From: Pseudisothecium myosuroides
Taxonomy: Eukaryota > Streptophyta > Bryopsida > Hypnales > Lembophyllaceae
Assembly (NCBI GenBank): GCA_951799445.1
Contig: OX637296.1
Coordinates: forward strand, 6,324,001 to 6,388,000
Reading direction: 5' to 3'
DNA: 64,000 nucleotides
This document shows, in pieces, positions 44,564 through 54,264 of the stretch. Each line of letters begins with the position of its first letter. Within the stretch, counting starts at the first letter, position 1. The notes beneath the pieces are model-generated. The model saw only the letters and a list, made by a program, of their open reading frames with translations, was not told the DNA's origin and made no database searches. The position numbers and the translations under genes are program-made.

Positions 44564-44671
44564 TTAAAACAACATTCATCCAAGCAGATGTGAGATTGTG
44601 AGGAGTCTTCCTCTACTTAAGCTTTAGCATTGACTAAATTACCTTGTATACTAATTATGATGGTATTTTAA

Positions 44672-45248
44672 TCCCTTAAGGACCATGAGTGCAGATTTTG
44701 AACAATGAATGAACGGAAACACGTCCCAAACTCACCGAAATGCGTTTTTTCATCCATCAATTTTTTTTGAAAATTCTTATAAGTCTTTAACATTTGTAGG
44801 GTTCAGATTATGAAGATTTTGCTTTGCTGATAATCTATAATTCAAAAGGTATCGGGAGGTCTAGCCTCAAAAAGTAACTTTTTCAGTTCGAAAAATTACC
44901 CTTCAAAAATGGTTTGAATCAAAAAATCAAATTAAACTCTTCCAAAATCACTATAATTAGAATTCGTTATTTTGAACTCATAGGAAAAAAATCTTTTAAA
45001 AATCATAAATATTCAATCTACAATTGATTTTAGAAGGAATTTCCAATTTCTAACTTCAAATTTTATTAAAAAATATTGGTATGTGTTTTTGTTGATCTAA
45101 CTGTATGGATGTGATCTATAAATCATATTTTACAACTATTGTTTGAAAGTCATCATTAAAAAATTCTTTTAAGTTGCATTTTATAATAGATCTTCACAAT
45201 TTTGGAAATTTGAACACCCCTCTGGTCCTTTAGGGGCGAGTTTAGGGG
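44672..45248. mobile_element. 577-bp TTAA-flanked element with family A ends, different interior
   Basis: TTAA at 44668-44671 and 45249-45252. Left end TCCCTTAAGGACCATGAG; right end CTGGTCCTTTAGGGGCGAGT then TTAGGGG, a partial duplication of the terminus. The interior (GGAAACACGTCCCAAACTC, GGTATCGGGAGGTCTAGCC) does not match the 920-bp class. It sits 100 bp from the copy at 43,650. Confidence 0.7.
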
Positions 45249-45323
45249 TTAAAATTGATATTTCTATATTTATTTTCAAAGTTAGGAATTGTGCCTTTTA
45301 GATTATGAGATCGAGAGGGTTTA

Positions 45324-45750
45324 GAGGATCGCCACCGCATAGACATGACCAGGAACTGGAACTGGATTTTGCAAGAGCAATGGCGAGGTAGATGCCATTC
45401 TGTCTCTTTTTTTCCAAGAATTGCCCCAGTGCAATCCATGCAACATTCCTCGAAAGCGCCTTATCTACCTCATTTACCATGTTTTACATCACCAGTGACG
45501 TCATGCAAGAGAATGATTCCTCAGGATTTGAAAAAATATGTTTAGGATTCCTTCGTTGTCAAAGGGTGGAGTCGTTGCGTGAGCTCTTGATGTGCGCAGA
45601 AAAGACTTTGAAAATGGCGTGTATAGAGGCTTGTAGTGTTGCCCAAGAAAACAGAGAAATCTTTTGCATGGATGCGATGGAGCCTAAAAGTGACACCTTT
45701 CTGCAATAGCAGCGCTTCTGGCTGCATATCCGTGTACAGTGGCGATGCTC
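45324..45750. mobile_element. Family M element, TTA-flanked (PIF/Harbinger-like)
   Basis: GAGGATCGCCACCGCA and GTGGCGATGCTC are inverted ends, with TTA at 45321-45323 and 45751-45753. The same termini and TTA duplication occur at 47,874-48,250 and 48,451-48,796. A 3-bp TTA duplication is typical of PIF/Harbinger-derived MITEs. The interior is GC-moderate and holds a 105-codon frame. Confidence 0.7.
45392..45709 (+). CDS. Hypothetical 105-codon ORF inside a family M element
   Basis: ATG at 45392 gives MPFCLFFSKNCPSAIHATFL; later RCQRVESLRELLMCAEKTLK and MACIEACSVAQENREIFCMD look like amphipathic helices. TAG at 45707-45709. No DDE or helix-turn-helix motif is visible, so it is not recognisably a transposase. 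It could be captured host exon sequence. The opposite strand also has open frames, which weakens the case. Confidence 0.2.
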   Translation: MPFCLFFSKNCPSAIHATFLESALSTSFTMFYITSDVMQENDSSGFEKICLGFLRCQRVESLRELLMCAEKTLKMACIEACSVAQENREIFCMDAMEPKSDTFLQ

Positions 45751-45753
45751 TTA

Positions 45754-46045
45754 GTTGTACATATGTTCATTGCAAAAAAAAAATTATTTGAAAATAAAAA
45801 ATATTATATTATTTAGATATGGATGAATATGTCTTCAATAGTCATTACAAAGACTTAAAAATCTTCCCTCCTTATTGTAGAGTGGTTGATTTTGCAAATC
45901 ACAACCTACACTTTAGAATTCCAAATTCTTGATTCCAAATGAAAATTCAAATTTTCCAAATTTGTTAATAAAAAAATCATATATTTCCCTAAAGAAAAAT
46001 AATTTGGAGATGAGTCCACAAGACCGTAAGTGGTTGATCAACATT
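45754..46045. other. AT-rich spacer
   Basis: An A-run at 45,774-45,783 follows the M element. No supported feature. Confidence 0.25.
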
Positions 46046-46760
46046 AAATAGTGAAATTAGGTTGTCCCTCACTAATTTCTCAACATTTGATGCTATATAA
46101 ATATTATTTGTTATTGAGTACCATATAAGAATGCACTTGTTTTGAATTAGTTCTTCTAGTAATTAAGATTCATGAACCTTCATATGCTCTCTCTCAGCAG
46201 GCCAAAAAATAATCTCGACTTCTCGGCATGTTGCATCCACTGGGGGTTGTTCCTTTCGTCCAGTTGGTCCGGTCTTTGTTGTAGTTTATCTGTGGTCCTT
46301 CATTTCCCGGCAGGCTACTTATAGCTACTGGTCTTGTTTCTTGCCCTTGCAATGAAATTCCGTTTCAAGGCCATTTCATATGAGTGGTAGGAAGATGGAC
46401 GGCAAGAACATCTCTTTATTGTGATTGGTTGCTTATAGTAGTGAGATTTTACATTAGAGAGGTAGGAAGGAAGTGTACATGGATGCTAAAGTTGTTGATG
46501 TGTCCTGCCACTGGCAACAATTTTTTTTTGGTGGTTTTTGGTTTGTAGGTGCTTGCAAGATGGCACTCCTCCCAGATGCCTATTTTTTGAGTCTCAAGAG
46601 GCTAGAAGAGTAGTTACTGCCTCAATTTGTAATGTAAAGCGGCTCTCATTTGTTTAAAAAAACAAAAACAAAAAACTTAATATGTACAAATGAAAATATC
46701 CGTACAAATATTTGTTGACTTTGATGGCTTGTAAAGTATTTTTTGGGTGTATGGTAACCT
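46046..46760 (+). mobile_element. Family G MITE, copy 2, split by a LINE fragment
   Basis: Left part AAATAGTGAAATTAGGTTG to CATGAACCTTCATATG (46046-46182) and right part TACAAATGAAAATATCCGTA to GGTAACCT (46676-46760) together match copy 3 at 46,765-46,990. The split is at the same point where copies 1 and 3 are continuous. Confidence 0.65.
46183..46675 (+). mobile_element. LINE 3'-end insertion in family G copy 2
   Basis: Contains GGCTACTTATAGCTACTGG, TGCCCTTGCAATGAAATTCC and, at its right end, TTGTAATGTAAAGCGGCTCT then an A-rich AAAAACAAAAAC tail. ATATG flanks both sides (46178-46182 and 46671-46675), a possible TSD. Two tail-like motifs suggest two successive LINE-derived pieces. Confidence 0.6.
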
Positions 46761-46764
46761 ACAC

Positions 46765-46990
46765 AAAATAGTGAAATTAGGTTGCTCCATACTAATTTCT
46801 CGACATTTGACATTGTATAAATATTTACCGTTATTGCATAAGAATGTATCACTTTTGAATTAGATTTTATTGTAATTAGGACTCATAAACCTCCATGTGT
46901 ACAAATGGAAACATCTCTAGAAATGTTTGCTGGCTTTGATAGCTTGTAGAATAACTTTTTTTAGGTAAGGCAACCTAAATTCACTATTTT
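46765..46990 (+). mobile_element. Family G MITE, copy 3, intact
   Basis: AAAATAGTGAAATTAGGTTG and CAACCTAAATTCACTATTTT are perfect or near-perfect inverted ends; 226 bp; non-coding. It abuts copy 2 on the left and the TA-flanked family C element on the right. Confidence 0.75.
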
Positions 46991-46999
46991 GCCTAATTA

Positions 47000-47392
47000 A
47001 GGTACCCCCGCCTTCCCGACCATTGACCCACTCCCGACCTATAGGTGCACGTATTTCCGACCACGCTTAGAATGTGGATTTTTTGCATTTTCAAGGTTGG
47101 AACTAATAAATACATGACACATGTCCCAAGTTGTGAAAAAAAAAGTGGGAAATGATGATTAGGTAAAAAGTTATTGAATGATCGGAATTGGAAGAGTCTA
47201 TATATTGGCCATGGGTCCGGCGCACTTTTTGCCTCCCAAAATTCATAGTAATTTCAATTTAAGCGATAAAATTACCAAATTTTTTGCAATATGTGTCTTT
47301 TCAATTTATGTACCTCTAAAAAATATTTGTTTTGCCTTCACTACTCTAGATCATGTCGAAATTCCTTATTCGGTCGGTTAGGGGGGGTACCT
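47000..47392 (+). mobile_element. Family C element, copy 1, TA-flanked
   Basis: AGGTACCCCCGCCTTCCCGA and CGGTCGGTTAGG..GGTACCT, flanked by TA (46998-46999, 47393-47394). Interior landmarks CCGACCTATAGGTGCACGTA, GACACATGTCCCAAGTTGTG, TTTTTGCCTCCCAAAATTCA. 393 bp. Two further copies lie at 47,586 and 49,739 in inverse orientation. Confidence 0.8.
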
Positions 47393-47394
47393 TA

Positions 47395-47579
47395 CAATAG
47401 AACCTCTCTAAGTTGATCCCCTCTAAGTCAATAAAGTGTTGTTAGGAAGTATTGATTGCGGGTTCCAACTTAACAATATGAACCACATACGAACATGATG
47501 ACCCTCCCTAATGTAATAACCTCTCTAACTCAATGTGTCAGACTGGTCCCAACTCTATCAACTTAGAGAGGTTCTATTG
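47395..47579. mobile_element. Emigrant-type (pogo-like) MITE
   Basis: CAATAGAACCTCTCTAAGTT and AACTTAGAGAGGTTCTATTG are perfect inverted ends flanked by TA (47393-47394, 47580-47581). The sequence closely resembles the known Emigrant terminus CAGTAAAACCTCTATAAATT of Arabidopsis, a pogo-derived Tc1/mariner MITE. 185 bp, non-coding. It shares its left TA with the preceding family C element. Confidence 0.8.
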
Positions 47580-47585
47580 TATTTA

Positions 47586-48360
47586 AAGTACCCCCCTCTA
47601 ACCGACCGAATAAGGAATTTCGACATGATCTGGAGTAGTGAAGGCACAACAAATATTTTTCAGAGGTACATCAATAGAAATGACATGGATTGCAAAAAAT
47701 TTGGTAATTTTATCGCTTGAATTGAAATTATTATGAATTTTGGGAGGCAAAAAGTGCTTCGGATCCATGGCCAATGTCTAGACTCTCCCAATTCTGATCA
47801 TTCAATAACTTTTTATTTAATCATTATTTCCTATTTTTTTTCACAACTTGGGACATGTGTCATGTATTTATTAGAACATCGTCACCGTTTTGCATGAAAC
47901 AAGACTCAGCATCGGAGCTTTGCCGCGTTGACAAAAAGCTTTTGCACCCGGTCTGAAGTTGGTCCCGCACTCCTCCACGCCATGGCATCACGACATCAGC
48001 TATTGTTCATAGATGTGTCGTGTTTGCGGGCCGTCTTGACAAAAAGCTGACAACTATTCATCAAGGATACCCCGGAGTAGTAGCTCAGTACAACAAGAAA
48101 CGGCATGGGAAGATGCCGTGCCAAACCATTTTTTTTCAATCGGCCGGCTCAGTAACCACCGTCCCTGAGTCTGCAGTGGGGCGCGACACTTCTTCCGGGC
48201 TTAGTAACCACCGTGCTGGGTCTTCTATTTTGCGAAAGGGTGGCGATGCTTTAAGTTCCAACCTTGAAAACGAAAAGAAATCGCATTCTAAGTGTGGTCA
48301 GAAATACGTGCACCTATAGGTCGGGAATGGGTCACTGGTCGTGAATGGGAGGGGTTACCT
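47586..48360 (-). mobile_element. Family C element, copy 2, interrupted
   Basis: Inverse of copy 1, with TA at 47584-47585 and 48361-48362. AAGTACCCCCCTCTAACCGA and GGAGGGGTTACCT are the ends. A family M element splits it at 47,874-48,250. The two parts add up to about 395 bp, the size of the intact copies. Confidence 0.8.
47874..48250. mobile_element. Family M element nested in family C, TTA-flanked
   Basis: GAACATCGTCACCGTTTTGC and GCGAAAGGGTGGCGATGCT are the ends; TTA at 47871-47873 and 48251-48253. C copies 1 and 3 both run straight through this point (TATTAGTTCCAAC inverse; TTTTTAGTTCCAAC), giving two empty sites. 377 bp, GC-richer than its host, with CTCAGTAACCACCGT repeated twice. Confidence 0.8.
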
Positions 48361-48362
48361 TA

Positions 48363-48447
48363 GGCGACCCAATTTCACTCCTTCTTAGCGTAGCTTGTAC
48401 GGGGTAAGCTTACCCCTGTTATTTTAGGTTAGGGTTCAAGCCGTTTC
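48363..48447. other. Short spacer with GGTAAGCTTACC palindrome
   Basis: A GGGGTAAGCTTACCCC palindrome at 48400-48415 is the only feature. Confidence 0.4.
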
Positions 48448-48450
48448 TTA

Positions 48451-48796
48451 GAGCAAGACCACCCGTCCTGTCAAAATGCAAGCGGCCTCACCTGGAGATT
48501 GATGGGGCCTCGACCGGAGATTGATGAGCAAGACCACCCATGGCCTTTTAAGAGGCCATACCCCAGCCTCTCACAGCCTGACAACTCGCACCGGAGATTG
48601 ATGCAACCTTTGCGGAGCTTGTCTCTTGCTGTTTTGGAGGCCGCAGGGTGGCCTGCAAATTGGTACTCTTTTGCCGGTTGTGGAGCGTTTTCGGCTTGCA
48701 CCTTCTAAGAGGCCATCCGTTTTATAGGACGGGTGGGGTTGTTTTGGAGGCACCTCTTAACAGTTCATCCAAGTTATAGGACGGGTGAGGATGCTC
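48451..48796. mobile_element. Family M-like element, TTA-flanked
   Basis: GAGCAAGACCACCCGTCCTG and AGGACGGGTGAGGATGCTC with TTA at 48448-48450 and 48797-48799. The interior repeats GGAGATTGATG three times and has CAAGACCACCC twice. 346 bp, GC-moderate. It shares the GAGCATC...TTA terminus type with the other M members. Confidence 0.75.
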
Positions 48797-48799
48797 TTA

Positions 48800-49470
48800 G
48801 GGCACCCACTCAGTCCAACTTGGACTCCTGGAGGAGGGGTGAGATTAATACTCACAGTACTGTACTGTACTACTTCGGCTTGAAATGGCAGGATCCCCCT
48901 CCAATATGCCACCTCACCCTCCGTGCGTCCCCTATAAATGGAAAGCTTGCATCTGCAATGAGTGCTGCACGACAGGTGGCAGCCCTTGGGGGCCGGCGTT
49001 CCTTTCCTTTTGGGAGTTTTCAATTGGTCCAATGATGTCCCCTCTTGGCCTCTTTCCCATCATTCCACCTAAGATAATAAAAAAATCAGCGCCTAAAAGG
49101 AGACGACAGCCAGAGGGCGCAAGAGCTTTTCCCACATGGCGAGGAGGGGGCACGTGGCAGCTGCTGCGGGGGCTTCTGGGCTTTCTTAAAATATTTAACT
49201 TATGTTGGGCCTGAGAGGCTTTTTGGATCAAATCTTTCAACCTCATAACATGTGTTGATGTTGCCTTGGTTCTACAGGGATGGTGTGCCTCGACATCCTC
49301 CACCTGTCTAATTCATCAATAGCTACAGTACTGATGAAGCACTGTTGGGGTGTGGAATATACCACACCATCACTCTGAATGTAGTAAGGCTTGCTAAGAT
49401 TTTGTTTTTTATGTTTTTGTCTTTATCCATTTCCTACCTTGCTACAGTAAGCAGAACCTCTCCAAAGTAA
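48800..49470. other. GC-moderate unique sequence
   Basis: Short overlapping frames on both strands (for example 48,885-49,214) lack recognisable domains. The palindromic GGTGTGGAATATACCACACC lies at 49357-49376. No gene call. Confidence 0.3.
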
Positions 49471-49472
49471 TA

Positions 49473-49724
49473 CTCCCTCCGTCCCGAAATGATTGTCCAC
49501 AATTTTGTTGGTGTTTTTTTGAGCCAATTTCATTGATCATATTTTGAAAAACAGAGTTAAGAAGGGTTCCAAATTTTATATCACTAGAATCAATGAAGAA
49601 CATCGTATGTGTCCATTGCAACCTAAATAAAATTAGCCACAACAAAGTATTCTTTTAACCTACTCAAAACAACCTTAAAAAAACATGACATGCAAAGTGG
49701 ACAATCATTTTGGAACAAAGGGTG
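49473..49724. mobile_element. Stowaway-type MITE
   Basis: Left end CTCCCTCCGTCCCGAAATGA is the canonical Stowaway terminus; right end TCATTTTGGAACAAAGGGTG is its inverse. TA flanks at 49471-49472 and 49725-49726. 252 bp. Stowaway elements are Tc1/mariner-derived plant MITEs, which supports a plant origin for the window. Confidence 0.9.
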
Positions 49725-49738
49725 TACTCTCTAAGCTA

Positions 49739-50120
49739 GAGCCACCCATAACCAACCAAAGAAGGAATTCCGACATGATGTGGAGTAGTGAAGGCACAAC
49801 AAATATTTTTCAGAGGTACATCAATAGAAATGACAAGGATTGCAATTTTTTTGGTAATTTTATCGCTTGAATTAAAATTATTATGAATTTTGGGAGGCAA
49901 AAAGTGCTTCGGACCCAAGGCCAATGTTTAGACTCTTCCAATTTCGATCATTCAAGAACTTTTTTCCTAATCACTATTTCCTACTTTCTTTCTCACAACT
50001 TGGGATATGTGTAATGTATTTTTTAGTTCCAACTTTGAAATGGAAAAAAAACAAAAAAACGCATTCTAAACTTGGTCAGAAATACGTGCACCTATAGGTC
50101 AGGAATGGGTGGCTCTACCT
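49739..50120 (-). mobile_element. Family C element, copy 3
   Basis: TA at 49737-49738 and 50121-50122; ends AGCCACCCATAACC and GGGTGGCTCTACCT. Its interior aligns with copy 2 (GGCACAACAAATATTTTTCA, AATTTTGGGAGGCAAAAAGT) and is uninterrupted. 382 bp. Confidence 0.8.
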
Positions 50121-50161
50121 TAAATTAATAACCTTCACAAAGTAATAATGGGTCGCGTCTA

Positions 50162-50751
50162 AAGTGGGTGGTTCAAAAAGTGACCTTCTTCAAACAACCC
50201 TATAGGGAGTTTTGAAATGGGAAGTAAGTGGTTCTAAAATGGACTGCCAACAATGTGAGAGTATAATTAAGACTTGTCATATATTGCTTCATACTTTGCC
50301 AATGGATGGAATAAGAGCCAAAGAGGGTCCATTTTAAAGCCAGGGTGTGTCCACTTAATTTTTCTAAATGAGAACCGAATGCCCAATTGCCTTCTTACAA
50401 ATGTTAAAAGAATGTAGGGTCCGTTTAAGTTTTTTAAAGATTGCATTTAGGAACCTTGTATATTACTTTTTGAATGCAGCAGTGCTTGTTTTCGGTCAAG
50501 CCATATCTTTTTTCAGACTGCGTGTGTGTGGGTTTTGCAAGGCCTATGAGTCAAGAATAGGTGCCTACCGCAAAACTCTTTGGAAATTTGTAAGTAATTC
50601 ATACATGCTTCGAAAAATATGAAACCACTTGTGTCAGATTCCACATCAATTTTTCTTCAAGTGAAAACTGAGTAAAAATATTTTTGGACATGTGAAATTC
50701 ATCAAAAAGGTCCAACAGCCCTTAAATGGTCACTTTTTGAGCCACCTCCCT
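50162..50751. mobile_element. 590-bp TA-flanked inverted-repeat element
   Basis: AAGTGGGTGGTTCAAAAAGT and ACTTTTTGAGCCACCTCCCT are inverted ends with TA at 50160-50161 and 50752-50753. The interior has an 84-codon frame (50,368-50,622) with no recognised domain. Single copy in the window. Confidence 0.65.
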
Positions 50752-50814
50752 TATAGGTTGGGGTGAATTGGCTCCCTTGCTTGGCTCCTCCAAGTCATTC
50801 CATGGGTGCAAGTA

Positions 50815-51238
50815 AAATAAAGTCCCCTATTTTGTGCTTGATTAATTTACCTATTCTTGCTAATTTGGAGCCTCTTATTGCAATATGAATTCAAAATTTG
50901 CAAATTTTATAATGCGTAAAAAATTTAAAAAATTCAACATTTTGAAGGGCCGAGCGAGGAGGACAGTTCAATCTGGCCCGTTTATAATAGTGCAATGAGC
51001 CCAATGCAGAAATTGTTTTGCCGCCCCATTTTATCCTTGGTGAAAATGCAAGAATTTTTTATTTGCGACACATGATAAAATTTGGAGATTTTGAGTTCAT
51101 AATTGTAATTAGAGGCCTCAAATTAGCCGATGGAAGTATAGATAAATAGATTAGTCAAGCACAATACAGGAGATCTTTTTTTAATGTTCACCCTTAGCTC
51201 GACCTCCGCATTAGGCTTGTTGCACTATTATAGACGCG
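50815..51238. mobile_element. Family B foldback
   Basis: An inverse B interior at 50,815-50,940 faces a direct one at 51,040-51,190, forming a long inverted repeat. A separate inverted pair TTTATAATAGTGCAATGAGC (50981-51000) and TTGCACTATTATAGACG (51219-51235) frames the right-hand B copy. Boundaries of the first half are not sharp. Confidence 0.6.
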
Positions 51239-51289
51239 ACCGTAATAATGATTGCCTAGTCCTAACATAGGCAATTTACAAACATCATT

Positions 51290-51390
51290 AATGCAACAAC
51301 CCTTCCTAGTGTAGTAACCTCTCTAATTTAATAGAGTCCGTCCAATCCAATCTTATTATTTTAGAAGCTAAGGTTCTATTATACTACAAA
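51290..51390. mobile_element. Decayed Emigrant-like MITE relic
   Basis: GTAGTAACCTCTCTAATTTAA and TAAGGTTCTATTATACT echo the 47,395 element (TAATAACCTCTCTAAC; GAGGTTCTATTGTA). The left half is lost. Confidence 0.45.
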
Positions 51391-53843
51391 AGCTTTTCTC
51401 TTAAAGGTGTGAATTTTGATGAAGAACGTCAAGTTTATATTAGGAAATTTGACGATATAATTGACTATCGCTTTGAATGGTCGTATTGCACACCCAATTT
51501 GTAACCGCTATAACATTCTTGATTGTAGACTATTTGTGTAGTCTACTATGATTTCAATTGACATTTCTTTTGATTTTTTGTAGACAAAATACTTCAAAGT
51601 GTACTTCAAACTTTAACCCCTAAAAGGACCATTGTTCTCTCCAAGGACAAATTGAGTTGAGTATTGTAGAGTCCTACGATCTCAAATTCTAATGTGATTT
51701 TCTAATTTTTTTTGAAGTTTATGTACAGTAGTTTTGTAAGAGCTTTCCATTAATATAATCTGGGTCAAAATCCCGACTCATGATTCAAAAGTTACAAGCA
51801 ATTTTTAGTGAAATGGTGCCAATAGGTCAATTTAGGCAAGTTGACTTTAATAGAAGGTAATAAATGACCAAAATTAGCCAATTGTAAAGGGAAGGGAGTA
51901 GAGATTTTCTCATTGGACTAGCAAATGACTTGCATTCTTAGTATACCGACTAAGAGACTTGGGCTGGCAACCAACGGTTGAGGGAGCAAGTATGAAGCAT
52001 AGGTTGCTACAACAATACATAGAGAGAGATTTTTTGTTTTTAAATTTGCAAATGTAATTTGACTAATTGATGCATACTAATATGTGAGACTGATTTCTAG
52101 TGCAAAGACTACATGATTGTCAAAATTAGCTCATTGTATGCATGGATTTAGAATAATTGAAGGTCAATTCCATCTCTTTTCATGATTTTGAATCCAAAAC
52201 CAAATTTATGAATTTCAAATGATTTTCTAAAGCATGTGTCCACTTCTTTGCAATTTGTAGCACCTACTTCAAGGAGGAAAAATAAATCAATATTTTCTTG
52301 CTAAAATTGCACATTCTACCTACAAATTTGAATCCAAAAATGTCACTTACTACTTAGATTATGGCACCCCAAGTTGTGAAATCAATGTAATTTCACCAAA
52401 ACTTTGCCAACTATTCCTCAATCCCTCACTCCATCATGCAATAATGTGGAAGAGAAATAGCAACTCTAGGTCTCCTAGTCCTAAATTACCTCTTCCAATT
52501 TTCAAGAAACAAAATGAAGTGTATAGTATTTAAGCTACAATTTACAAATTTCTTCTAAGAAGAGACAATTGTGCATTTGCAAAAGAGATGCCTCCAAACA
52601 ACAACAACCTTTGGTCTCAATTTTTGATTATCAAGAAAAAAAATAGAGAGGGGATGGTCTAAGTTCAAAGGAGATGAAGTACCATAGTCCCTTATCAAAT
52701 TTGATAGAAAATAATTGCTTTCTTAGAAATTCAAATTATAGGAAATTGTTAAAGAAGTCATCAAAAACTCCAAAAAATATGTATGATGATTGCCAAAATC
52801 ATTGGAAATTGCATGAAATAGCCACTAATTGGTGAAATCATTGGAAATTTGTCAGCTTTAGGATTTCATATCAAAGCCTTGAAACTATAATATTAGACTC
52901 TTATGCTCTCTTTGTTCTCATTTTGTGTTATGATACCCATTTTTAGAGCCATGCAACCTGCGGGATAGGTATAGCTTGAGGTGGGGCCCTTGTTTCTTTG
53001 TCCTTTTTTAGGTATTTGACTCTTTTGTTTTAGTATTTGCTTTTTATTTTAGGCTACTAGTATAGATCTATTGTAGTTGAAACTAATGTGCATACATCTA
53101 ATTGAAAGTTAATAGAATGTGAGCTTGAAAAAAACTTAATTTGAACAAAAGGACCCGAAGGAATTGAATGGAAATTATAGAGCTTAAGGTACAATGCAAA
53201 GATCAAACAACCATTAGGAAAATTTTTGGGCATACAGAAGTCCGCAAGACTGTATGGAAGTAGTGCAATTCTAGCAGAAAAAAAATTAGGAACCTGACGG
53301 GGCACTAGTGCCACGTTAGACTGGCAATTTTAATTTTTAATTTTTAATTTTTAAAAATAAATAAATTATGTATTTACACCGCAAAGGTGCCAAAAATGAA
53401 AATCAAACGGCCCTTTGCAGAGTTTAGATTTTTTGTAATGTTAGAATGATGATATTGCATAATGTAAGAGGACATTGTTACTAGTTGAAGCAAGAACTAT
53501 CATTCTCATTTACAACTCAACCTCCCGTTACTATAAGGAGTGGAAAAAAATCATTTCTTGCAACAAGGAGTGGAGGAAAATCGAGAGGAAAATAATCATT
53601 TTTTGCAATAAATTTATTGGAAAAATGGTATAATTGCTAAATGTGGCAGAATTTTACAGCGTGTCAAATGAAATTTTCAATAAATATTTTTTACCATTGA
53701 AGTCAAAATCTATAATATTATTAAGTATTTGGCAACTATTGCTTGATCTAACAAGGAACTATGGTACTATTCTTCTCTCTTTACTTCTTCTCAATTGTTA
53801 TTTTCCATTTCCAATTCTGATGTGCATTTCTCTTTCTACCTTG
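51391..53843. other. AT-rich intergenic sequence with one family A left end
   Basis: TTAACCCCTAAAAGGACCAT at 51,613-51,632 is a clear family A left terminus followed by diverged A-like sequence; no right terminus was found, so it is truncated. The remaining 2 kb shows no gene, RNA gene or repeat I can support. Confidence 0.4.
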
Positions 53844-53845
53844 TA

Positions 53846-54157
53846 AGGTAGGTCCATAAATTGACCATCTAAGCATTGAACCTGAATTTTGGGGAGGTAA
53901 AACATCTTGAAATATTTTTCAGTAAATTTTCCTTGAAAGAAAAGAAAAAATGGCATATGGCCCAAGTTGTTTCATATTTTTTGGAGCTTTGTGGAATTAG
54001 TTATGAAATTTTGAAGTTGAAAAGCCATAGGGCTCTAAAAGCGACCACCTCCTAGAATGTACATATTTTGTACATTTTGGTAAATTGAAGAAAGCAAAAT
54101 GTACCTTTGTGTCGTGTTTGGTTCATAATGCCATATCGAAGTTCGAGCCTCCTACCT
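53846..54157 (+). mobile_element. Family E MITE, TA-flanked, copy 1
   Basis: AGGTAGGTCCATAAATTGAC and GTTCGAGCCTCCTACCT, TA at 53844-53845 and 54158-54159. Interior GAATTTTGGGGAGGTAAAAC, AAGTTGTTTCATATTTTTTG, ATGTACATATTTTGTACATT. 312 bp and very similar to 59,065-59,379. Confidence 0.85.
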
Positions 54158-54168
54158 TACATCATGTA

Positions 54169-54264
54169 AGATGGACTATCATTGCGGCCCAGTTGCCAAT
54201 TTCAATTCCAAGTACCATCAACTTCATAGCACTTGCAAAAACCATCCTAGAGTCCATCACCTCC
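54169..54264 (+). pseudogene. Possible R2R3-MYB third-exon remnant
   Basis: The frame reads RWTIIAAQLP (54169-54198), very close to the RW(S/T)xIAAQLP block that begins the R3 repeat of plant R2R3-MYB proteins. The AG before the tryptophan codon (GTAAG/ATGG) lies where the conserved second MYB intron ends. The expected GRTDN(D/E)IKNYWN does not follow; instead ISIPSTINFIALAKTILESI is read. So at best it is a decayed relic, and a ten-residue match may be chance. The frame continues open to 54,540 without recognised content. Confidence 0.2.
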
